Shown in pieces: positions 53,701-61,539 of a DNA stretch of 64,000 nucleotides. Made by a program: the position numbers and the translations under genes. This stretch comes from Qipengyuania marisflavi (lineage in GTDB: Bacteria; Pseudomonadota; Alphaproteobacteria; Sphingomonadales; Sphingomonadaceae), in the NCBI RefSeq assembly GCF_005884405.1, contig NZ_VCAO01000003.1, positions 248,001 to 312,000 on the forward strand, in the 5' to 3' direction. The first letter of the stretch is position 1. Each line of letters begins with the position of its first letter. The notes beneath the pieces are model-generated. The model searched no databases. It saw only the letters and a list, made by a program, of their open reading frames with translations, and was not told the origin of the DNA.

Positions 53701-55406
53701 CCATCATCAAGCACGGTGGGCATTTCGGACTGCACATGGAAGCCGAAATCCTCCAGCGTCGGCACGGCAGAGGACAGCGGCAGGCTGCCTTCCGCCTGAT
53801 ACAGTTTCAGCCGCAGGCACCCGGCCTTTTCGCGCTCGCAGAAATACATCCGCGCGTCGCGCTGGCTGGCCTGTTCGCTGTCGGCATGGGCGCCCAGCCG
53901 GTGCAGCCGGGCAATGTCGCGCGCGGCCTCTTGCGGGCCGAAACGCGCGCGATAGGCGGTGGGAAAGGCATCGGCAAAGCGCAGCGCCACAGCAGCGGCG
54001 CGGGCGGTATCTTCCATCCCGGCCAGTTCGGCCTCGACAGCTTCGCCCCAGCCGCGCAGCATGGTTTGCAGCTGTTCTTCCAGCGTGGCCTCGTCAGGCA
54101 CGCGGCCAGCCTCGCGAATATCCAGCACAAAGCGCAGCATTGCCAGATTGCCGCCTTCGACCTCGAGGCTCCAGTCGAGCATCCGCGCCGCAGCGCCATC
54201 TTCGAGCAGCGCCTGGATTTCCAGCCGGACCTGCGTCGCCAGCATATCGCGCGGCAACCACACGAAGGCGAACAGATGGCGGGCTAGCGGCGCCTCGACC
54301 AGCGCCAGCCGGGGGCGCGGGCGGTCGACCAGGCTCATCATCGCGGTGGATACCCGCTCGACATCCTCGTCCGGAAAACCGATCATCAGATCATGCGGCA
54401 GCGCGGTCAGCGCATGGACCAGCGCCTTGCCCGCATGGCTGCTATCGTCAAAGCTCAGCCGCCCGCGCAGATCGTCGAGATGGCGGCGCAGCACCGGCAC
54501 GGTGCGCGGCGGGGCCGCCAGCGCGGCGCTGGTCCAGACACCGGCATGGACCGACAGGGCAGTGACCTTGTCCTTGTCGCGCACCGGCACAATGAACAGG
54601 TCGAGCGGCACGCGGCGGTGCACATGTGACAGCAGATTGGCCTTGATAATCAGCGGAACGCGCGCATCGCGGCGACTGTCAAACCAGGCAAAGGCACGCT
54701 CGAACGAGGCATCGGCGAGCAGATCCTTCGCGCTTTTGCGGCAGATCCCCAGCGCATCGGTCTGGCTGCCATCGCGGTGCCGGGTCAGATGGCCCAGCTG
54801 GGTCAGCATCCCTTCGTTCAGCCAGTCGAGCAGCGCCGCGCCTTCGGTTTCTTCGATTTGCGCGGCATCATCGGCCATCGCTTTTTGCAGCTTGGGCCAG
54901 TCGTTCACGGCAGCGCGGACATCGCCCAGCGCGCGGCGCAAAACCGCCAGCAATTCACGCCGCGCCTTGGCATCGACGCGCGCGGTTTCGACATAGATCA
55001 GCGATTCGTAATAGCCATCCTCGGGATCATCCGAGGGGACACTGGTCAGCGTGCAATCGTCATCGCGGACCACCGGGATAACCGGGTGGACCAGCCGGTC
55101 AATCGACAGTCCCAGCCCAGCGATAGCAGCGGCAACCGAATCGACCAGAAACGGCATATCGTCATTGACGATGGCGATCCTTGTGTAGCGGTATTCGTCG
55201 CTGACGCTTTCCAGTTCGATCGACAATTTGCCGAACTCGCGCTGCATCGCCGCCCCCAGCAGGAACTGCGCGGCTTCGTTAAGCCGCTCCTTGCGGAAGG
55301 GCGTGTCGCCGCGCAGCAGCGACTGCTCCATGCGCGTCGCAAAGGCTTTCAGCAGGGGCTTGGGAAGGGCGTCCGATGCGGACTTGGTGGCGGTCTTCGA
55401 ACCCAT
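50703..55406 (-). CDS. gdhB: NAD-specific glutamate dehydrogenase (large, 180-kDa type)
   Basis: A 1567-aa enzyme of the L-GDH-180 group: regulatory ACT-like N-terminal half and catalytic part with [48 protein letters not shown] and [19 protein letters not shown]. It deaminates glutamate to 2-oxoglutarate with NAD. ATG 55406 has AGAGG 6 nt upstream; 18 extra codons to 55460 are rejected. One of the longest genes in the window, intact. Confidence 0.95.
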   Translation of the reverse strand: [1567 protein letters not shown]

Positions 55407-55543
55407 CGGGGGCCTCTCGCTTGTCGGCGCACGATCATGTCGCGGCGGTGTAATATCCATGTCGTGACAGGCACAACTAACCCGCCGCGCCTAGGCCTGT
55501 TGCCGTAGCGTCGCAAGACCCGACGCGCCGGTCACGTGCATTC

Positions 55544-56542
55544 CTATGCGGCGGCGGCTGCTCTGCCCATAATATCGGCCGCCAATTCGAGCGAGCGGAT
55601 GCGCCCCGCGGGATCGAAAGTCGGGCCGGCAAAGACAATCTCGTCAGCGCCGGTTCGCGCCACAAATGCGGCGACTGCGTCGCGCGCCTGCTGGGGTGTG
55701 CCAGTGGCGCTGGCCTGGCCAATATGCGCCAGCATGGCAGCAGCGGGGGCGGGCAGCGTATCGCGGTAACCGCGAACAGGCGGCGGCAATTTGCCCGGAC
55801 GCCCGGTCCTGAGCGCGACAAAAGCCTGCATCTGCGAGGTCGCCAGATATTCAGCTTCTTCAGCAGTGTCAGCCACGAACAAATTCATCGCCGCCATCAC
55901 ATGCGGACGCGCCAGCGCCTCCGATGGCTGGAAATCGCGGCGATAGACGCCCAGCGCATTGTCCAGCTGGTCGGGGGCAAAATGGCTGGCAAAGGCATAG
56001 GGCAGGCCCAGCCGCGCGGCGAGCTGGGCACCGAACAGGCTGCTGCCCAGCATCCACAATTGCGGGTTTGCGCCGAAACCGGGCGTTGCGCGGATCGGCA
56101 AATCGATGTCGCCGGTGAAAAGAGCGCGCAGCTCGGCCACGTCCTGCGGGAAGCTTTCCGCTGCGCGGTGGAGGTCTTTGCGCAAGGCGCGCTGCAATTC
56201 CGGCCCGGCCCCCGGCGCGCGGCCCAGTCCAAGGTCGATCCGGCCGGGGAACAGCGCGTCCAGCGTGCCAAACTGCTCGGCGATCTGAAACGGTGTGTGA
56301 TTGGGCAGCATGATCCCGCCAGAGCCGATCCGGATCGTGCTGGTGGCATTGCCGATATGCGCCAGCACCACGGCGGTGGCGCCGCCCGCAATGCCCTCCA
56401 TCGCGTGATGCTCGGCCACCCAGAACCGGCGGTACCCTGCAGCTTCGGCAGACTGTGCCAGCTCGGTCGCAGCGCTCAGCGCTTCGGCCACAGTTCCGCC
56501 CTGGCGGACAGGCACCAGATCGAGCACGGAATATGTGGTCAT
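55544..56542 (-). CDS. LLM-class flavin-dependent oxidoreductase
   Basis: A 332-aa luciferase-like monooxygenase-fold protein: FWVAEHHAMEGIAGGATAVV, IGSGGIMLPNHTPFQIAEQF and RIDLGLGRAPG. Uses FMNH2 or F420-like cofactors; substrate unknown. It overlaps the TPR gene by 4 nt. Confidence 0.9.
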   Translation of the reverse strand: MTTYSVLDLVPVRQGGTVAEALSAATELAQSAEAAGYRRFWVAEHHAMEGIAGGATAVVLAHIGNATSTIRIGSGGIMLPNHTPFQIAEQFGTLDALFPGRIDLGLGRAPGAGPELQRALRKDLHRAAESFPQDVAELRALFTGDIDLPIRATPGFGANPQLWMLGSSLFGAQLAARLGLPYAFASHFAPDQLDNALGVYRRDFQPSEALARPHVMAAMNLFVADTAEEAEYLATSQMQAFVALRTGRPGKLPPPVRGYRDTLPAPAAAMLAHIGQASATGTPQQARDAVAAFVARTGADEIVFAGPTFDPAGRIRSLELAADIMGRAAAAA

Positions 56543-57369
56543 GGCTGGAGCTGCGCCAGATAGACCTGCGCGCGGCGGGCTTCATCGCTGTCCGGGGCGA
56601 CATCGATAACCGAGGCAAAACTGCGCCGCGCATCCTGTTCGCGGCCCGCCAGAGCGGCGATTACGCCTGCTTCCAGCCCGATGGCCGGGTTGGTGGGGGC
56701 CAGAGTGGCGGCGTATTCAATTGATTGCTGCGCTTCGCCCAGCCGCTCCTGACGGCGCGACAGCGTGGCCGATAGCAGCCACGCCTGTGCATTGGCGGGG
56801 TCACTGGCGCGGGCCTGCGCCAGCGCTGCAGCGGCTTCGTCAAGCCGGTCCAGCGCCACCAGCGCACGTGCGCGGTCGATATGAAGCCCGGCTGTCAGTC
56901 CCGAATCATCGGCAGCCTTGGCATGTTCCACCGCACCGGCAAACAGCCCGGCAGCGCCATCGGCATCGCCCGCAGCCAGCGCGGCATTGCCCGCCATCGC
57001 CGCCAGCCGTGCGCGATAGGCAGGCGCTTCGAGCGGAGCCTCTTCACTGGCCAGCGAAAAGATCTGCTGCGCTTCGCCAAAGCGTTCCAGCGCCACCAGT
57101 GCCAGCCCCAGACAATGCGCCGATTGCGCCAGTTCCAGATTGCTGTTCGCGCTCTCGCGCCACGCCTGCGCACGGTCGAGCGCCGCATCGGCATCGTCCC
57201 GCGACAGCAGCAGGCAATCGGTTAGCGGGCTGTTGCGCGCAGGTGCGGCAGTCTGCGGCTGTGCGCGCGGGGCGCGGTTGCGCAGTTCATCGGGCAGACC
57301 CTGAATCGCGCCATCGGCAGGATTGGGTCCGGCCTGCATCATCAGCAGGGCAAGGGCAGCAGCAATCAC
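56539..57369 (-). CDS. Exported TPR-repeat protein
   Basis: A 276-aa protein from GTG 57369 with a short signal (IAAALALLMMQAG). Several TPR-like helical repeats follow (LGLALVALERFGEAQQIFSL, ALVALDRLDEAAAALAQARA). No catalytic motif. GTG overlaps the stop of the hydrolase gene upstream, and its own stop overlaps the LLM gene start: a three-gene operon. Probably a periplasmic scaffold. Confidence 0.75.
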   Translation of the reverse strand: MIAAALALLMMQAGPNPADGAIQGLPDELRNRAPRAQPQTAAPARNSPLTDCLLLSRDDADAALDRAQAWRESANSNLELAQSAHCLGLALVALERFGEAQQIFSLASEEAPLEAPAYRARLAAMAGNAALAAGDADGAAGLFAGAVEHAKAADDSGLTAGLHIDRARALVALDRLDEAAAALAQARASDPANAQAWLLSATLSRRQERLGEAQQSIEYAATLAPTNPAIGLEAGVIAALAGREQDARRSFASVIDVAPDSDEARRAQVYLAQLQP

Positions 57370-58109
57370 TCGAATGTCTCCGTCAACAGAGCCGCAGTCC
57401 GCAGCAGCAGGGCAATATCCTGCGGCCGCGACAGGCGGTGGTCGCCGTCCTTTACCAGCGTCACCTGTATGTCGTCCGAACGCAGCGCCTCGGCCAGCTG
57501 CAGGCTGAGCCGCCACGGCACATCGGCATCACGCTGGCCGTGGATCAGCCGCACCGGCGCATCGATCGGAATGGTGGAGCCAAGCTGCAATTGCGCCTGA
57601 CCATCGGCAAAAAAGCCGGGATGGATCGGCGTGGGTTCGGGGCCGTAAGGATTGTCCTCAAGTACGATCTCACCCGCTGCCAGCCGTGCTTTGTCGCCCT
57701 CGCCATAGCCCCAATCAGTAAAGTCCGGCGCGGCGGCTATGCCGATCAGCCCTGCGACCTGCGTGCTCAACGCCCGTGCCACCAGCAGCATCAGCCAGCC
57801 GCCCATCGACGATCCCACCAGCACCACGGGGCCGTCCAATTGCACTTTGATCAGCGCCGCCACCTCGGCGGACCAGCGCGACAGCGTGCCATCCGCAAAT
57901 TCGCCCGCGCTTGTCCCGCAGCCCGAATAATCCATCAGCAGGCAGCTGCGCCCTGTCTGCTGCGCCCATGCCATTAGCGCGCTCGCCTTGCCGCCTGCCA
58001 TGTCGGACATATAGCCGGGCAGGAAGACCAGCGCGGGATCAGCCCCGCGATGCAGCCGGAAGGCGACGCGGCGGCCGTCTGGCATGGTGTGGAATTGCGT
58101 TTCGATCAT
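57366..58109 (-). CDS. Alpha/beta hydrolase
   Basis: A 247-aa cytosolic hydrolase: VFLPGYMSDMAGGK, nucleophile elbow VGSSMGGWLM (Ser), then IHGQRDADVPW (Asp) and DGDHRLSRP (His). Resembles mycophenolic acid acyl-glucuronide esterase/ABHD10-type enzymes. First gene of the operon with the TPR and LLM genes. Confidence 0.88.
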   Translation of the reverse strand: MIETQFHTMPDGRRVAFRLHRGADPALVFLPGYMSDMAGGKASALMAWAQQTGRSCLLMDYSGCGTSAGEFADGTLSRWSAEVAALIKVQLDGPVVLVGSSMGGWLMLLVARALSTQVAGLIGIAAAPDFTDWGYGEGDKARLAAGEIVLEDNPYGPEPTPIHPGFFADGQAQLQLGSTIPIDAPVRLIHGQRDADVPWRLSLQLAEALRSDDIQVTLVKDGDHRLSRPQDIALLLRTAALLTETFE

Positions 58110-58166
58110 GGCGTCACGCTGTCGGGCGCGGCGGCCCGCAGTGCAAGCCTGCTGTGACCGATGGCA

Positions 58167-59243
58167 TCAGAAGAAGTCGAAATCCTCGACATCGGGATCG
58201 TCCTTGCACGCGGATTTGAGCGCGGCGAATTCCTGCTTGGTCAGCACCGGGGGATAGGCGGCACCCTCAGTTGCCGAGGTGCGATAAGCCTTTGCGCGGT
58301 CGCGGGACGAGGGGTGCGTGGCGATCCAGCCGATCAGCGCAGGGCTTTCACCCTCGCCGCTTTCCTTAGCCATCCGCTCGAAAAAGCCCGCTGCGCCCAA
58401 AGGCGAAACGCGGCCCTTCGCCATCTGCTTGCGGGCATAGGCGTCGGCCTCCAGCTCGGCATCGCGGGAATATCCCATAGCGGCAATTCCGAAGGCGGTA
58501 TCGCCCAGCCCTGAATTGGCCCCGGCAAGCAAGATCGACAGCCCGAACTGCCGCAGCAATGCGGTCATCACATGGCGTTCGCGGACATGGCCGATCTCAT
58601 GCCCCAATACGCCCGCCAGCTCTTCAGGGCTTTCGGCTTGCTGGATGATCCCGTCGAACATCAACACCTGCCCACCGGGCAGGGCGACGGCATTGACCAT
58701 GTCGATATTGGCCAGGCCGACCCGGATATCGCCCGCAGCCGGATCAATGCGATCCTGCATCTTGGCCAGCGCGGCATCGGCGGCGGGTGTGTGGCAAAGT
58801 CGGCCCCCGAAATTGCCGATCATGGCGTCGCCCATTTTCCGTTCCCAGCTGACCGGGACGCGCGGCCCCAGCCATTCGGGCGCGGTCATGAACAGGGCCA
58901 CCGCCACCGCGCTGATTGCGCCGAAGCCGATGATCGCCTTGCCCAGCCCCATCCGGTCGATCCAGGCGCCATATTCGCCGCGTGTGGGCAAGGCGCGGTC
59001 CAGCGCGGGCGGCAGATCTGCGGGCAGTACCAGCCGAAAGTCGGCCACGCTGTCACGGGCATAGACCAGCGAATCGCGCCGTTTTTCGAAGTAGCGCAGA
59101 TCTTCCAGCGCGACAGCAGTGCTCTGCCCGTCGGAGGAATGGAGCAGCAACTGGCCGCTGCCATCCCACTCGGCTTCACCCTCGTGCCGGCGCGCGGTGA
59201 CGCCGTCATACCACTGTGCGCTGGTGCGAAAGCCCTGCTCCAC
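58167..59243 (-). CDS. M48-family metallopeptidase
   Basis: A 358-aa protein from GTG 59243: an N-terminal soluble region, one membrane span (AIIGFGAISAVAVALFM), and a catalytic HExxH in VLGHEIGHVRERH with the downstream acid in SRDAELEADAYAR. A second M48 enzyme is at 1367. Overlapping longer frame to 59291 is rejected because it reads into the DUF898 gene. It is 4 nt after that gene and cotranscribed. Confidence 0.88.
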   Translation of the reverse strand: MEQGFRTSAQWYDGVTARRHEGEAEWDGSGQLLLHSSDGQSTAVALEDLRYFEKRRDSLVYARDSVADFRLVLPADLPPALDRALPTRGEYGAWIDRMGLGKAIIGFGAISAVAVALFMTAPEWLGPRVPVSWERKMGDAMIGNFGGRLCHTPAADAALAKMQDRIDPAAGDIRVGLANIDMVNAVALPGGQVLMFDGIIQQAESPEELAGVLGHEIGHVRERHVMTALLRQFGLSILLAGANSGLGDTAFGIAAMGYSRDAELEADAYARKQMAKGRVSPLGAAGFFERMAKESGEGESPALIGWIATHPSSRDRAKAYRTSATEGAAYPPVLTKQEFAALKSACKDDPDVEDFDFF

Positions 59244-59247
59244 CGGC

Positions 59248-60327
59248 CTAGATCGCGCCCATGTCGAACGCGTCAAGCAGGCCTTCGCCATGCGTGGCCG
59301 TCCGGGTGGTCGACTGGGTCAGCTCGTCGAGCAGGATTTCGCCGCGCGCTTCCAAATGGACCATGAAGAATTTCCAATGGCGATAGCTCAGGAAAATCCA
59401 GCCGATGCCCAGTGTCAGCACCACCAGCGCAAAATCGCCAAGCAGCAGCTTGATCCAGTCCCCGGTCGATGCCTCGAAACTGAAACCGATATCGCGCCAC
59501 TGTGTCGCGCCGACCACCTCGCGGTAATATTTGGCGTAGAACACCACCGCAATCAGGCCCAGGCCGAGATAGAAAAACAGGGCAATGCCCAGCAAGCTCA
59601 CGAAGCCGCCAATTTTGGCGCCTTCTTCGCCGCCAACTCCAAATCCAGCCAGCATCCCCATTGCACCGAGCACCAGTGCGCCGACGAAGAAGATAAGCGG
59701 CGAGAGATAAAACAGCAGGAAGCGGGCAAACACGCCGCCCGATTCGGCATTGGCTTGGAATTCATAAGGGCCGAAGCTCATCTTGCCCCAGCGTTCGTTC
59801 CACAGGCTGGTCATCGACCACGGAATCATCAGGCCCAGCGCCACATAACCGACCAATGTCTTCCACATATAGGACAGGCCGAACCCGAACCCCTGATTGT
59901 CACTGCCGCCGCGAATACCGCGCCAGCGAGTGCGCGACAGGCGATAACGCAGCGCGCGAAACCGGGCGACACCGGCGAGGTAGAAAATGAGCAGGAATGA
60001 CCCGAGTGTCAGAATCGTACCGAGTGCTTCCTGCCCGCGCATCACCAGCGCCTGAGCCACCTGGCTGATGACAAAAAACGGCAAGGCAAACAGCAAAAGC
60101 ACCAGCAGGAAGCCGATAAACAGTTCCTTGCCCGTGCCCGCCCATTCGAGATTTTCATCAACAAAGCGGCTGCGCGACCACAGATAACGCCGTTCGCGCG
60201 GGGTCGCCCAGAAGCGGTAAATGCCCAGCGTCACAATGGTCAGCAGCAGATTGGTAAAAGCGATCGGCGCAAATTCGCGCCAGCTGCCCTCGAACCCGAA
60301 GGCGCTCGCCCCGTCTTGATCATCCAT
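59248..60327 (-). CDS. YjgN/DUF898-family membrane protein
   Basis: A 359-aa protein with about six to seven spans. The start FGFEGSWREFAPIAFTNLLL, then RFWATPRERRYLWSRSRF, is the family signature. Function unknown. Just upstream of the M48 gene (4-nt gap). Confidence 0.85.
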   Translation of the reverse strand: MDDQDGASAFGFEGSWREFAPIAFTNLLLTIVTLGIYRFWATPRERRYLWSRSRFVDENLEWAGTGKELFIGFLLVLLLFALPFFVISQVAQALVMRGQEALGTILTLGSFLLIFYLAGVARFRALRYRLSRTRWRGIRGGSDNQGFGFGLSYMWKTLVGYVALGLMIPWSMTSLWNERWGKMSFGPYEFQANAESGGVFARFLLFYLSPLIFFVGALVLGAMGMLAGFGVGGEEGAKIGGFVSLLGIALFFYLGLGLIAVVFYAKYYREVVGATQWRDIGFSFEASTGDWIKLLLGDFALVVLTLGIGWIFLSYRHWKFFMVHLEARGEILLDELTQSTTRTATHGEGLLDAFDMGAI

Positions 60328-60410
60328 GAATTACCGGCCCCTGTTTCCCGTGCAGACTTGGTCCGGGACCGGAGTGACTTTGTCAATGCTTCTGCACCGT
60401 TTGCACGGAC

Positions 60411-60602
60411 CTATTTGCGGAGGAATATCTCCTCGATCGGCATGGCGAATATATCGGCAATACGGAACGCCAGCGGCAGCGAGGGATCATAGCGCCCGGT
60501 TTCGATGGCGTTCACCGACTGGCGGCTGACATCGAGCCGGGTGGCCAGTTCCTGCTGGCTCCAGTCACGCTCGGCGCGCAGGACCTTGAGGCGGTTTTTC
60601 AT
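60411..60602 (-). CDS. Small XRE-type regulator
   Basis: A 63-aa single HTH protein: VLRAERDWSQQELATRLDVS, then QSVNAIETGRYDPSLPLAFR and EEIFLRK. Typical of short regulators linked to membrane-protein partners. ATG 60602 overlaps the stop of the frameshifted gene (ATGA). Confidence 0.9.
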   Translation of the reverse strand: MKNRLKVLRAERDWSQQELATRLDVSRQSVNAIETGRYDPSLPLAFRIADIFAMPIEEIFLRK

Positions 60603-61194
60603 GTTTCGCGCACTTTCCAGACCAGCTGCGCAAGGCCCATGCCCAGTGCCCAGATCGGTACACTCCACCAGCCCGGCACATGCGGCACCAGCTCGAATGT
60701 TTCGAGGAAGCCCCAGAACGATCCGACGCCCAGCACCGCTGCCAATCCGACCAGCGATGCGGTGACCGCGCGGTGGCGCAGATATTCGTCGGTTTCCTCT
60801 TTCAGATAGCGGGCCATCACCCAGATCATCGCCAGAATCGGGATGATCGGCATCAGCGCCAGCAGAAAAGTGATGCCATCGGCCAATTCGTAATTGCGCC
60901 ACAACGTGACCGCGATGCCCAGCCCAAGGATGTAGGCGAGCGAGGCCATCATGATGCCGCGGGTGTAGCGGACCGCCGCTGCGCTGCCCGAGGCGGTGCC
61001 GCGATTGACCCGCTGCGCCGCGCGGTAAATGCCAGCATCAAGATGACCGGCACGATCGCCAGAATCATCACGGTTGACCGGTTGATGGCATCGGTGAATT
61101 TCAGCGCGGCCAGTACGCCAATCGAAGCCAGCATTAGCCCGCCCCAAAACCCGGCGGAGCGCTGCCTGCCAGCGGCGTTCTCAGGCGCGCTCAT
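60599..61194 (-). pseudogene. Frameshifted multi-span membrane protein
   Basis: Two frames give one protein. The first (from ATG 61194) reads FWGGLMLASIGVLAALKFTD and VMILAIVPVILMLAFTA. The second reads RVNRGTASGSAAAVRYTRG and on through VTLWRNYELADGITFLLALM and TDEYLRHRAVTA. The switch is near 61012-61025 in a GCGC-rich run. Adding one base restores 198 codons and fits ATGA overlaps at both ends (with the 61-aa gene and the XRE gene). It may be a true one-base deletion or a sequencing error. Confidence 0.75.
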
Positions 61195-61376
61195 GCTCTC
61201 AGCCCGGGGCAGCGACCGCCCGCTTTCCGGCCATAAGCCAGCGATGCGATGGCCAGTGCCGGCAGTGTCAGGGTGAGCGTTTGCGCGGTGTCGGCGTCCA
61301 TCACGCCATAACGACCGGCAGATGCGACTGCGAGGATTGAGGTCGCCCAGATGAGGGCCTTGGTAATCTGTGACAT
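61191..61376 (-). CDS. Small membrane protein, first gene of the XRE operon
   Basis: A 61-aa protein from ATG 61376 with two hydrophobic segments (ALIWATSILAVASAG and TLTLPALAIASLAYG) and a basic end. Its stop overlaps the next gene's ATG 61194. A gene of unknown function that appears cotranscribed with the frameshifted gene and XRE regulator. Confidence 0.6.
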   Translation of the reverse strand: MSQITKALIWATSILAVASAGRYGVMDADTAQTLTLTLPALAIASLAYGRKAGGRCPGLRA

Positions 61377-61539
61377 GGTCAAGCTCCTTTGCAATAATGT
61401 AAAGCGTAGTTGTCACGACGCTGCGTCGTTGTCAAGCATCATTGACAAATAGGAGCGCAGGCTTGTCACTTGCGATTTGCCCTTGTCTTTGGCCTGTCAT
61501 CCATCGCAGTCACGTGTCGCTGACATTTGGAGACTGCCT

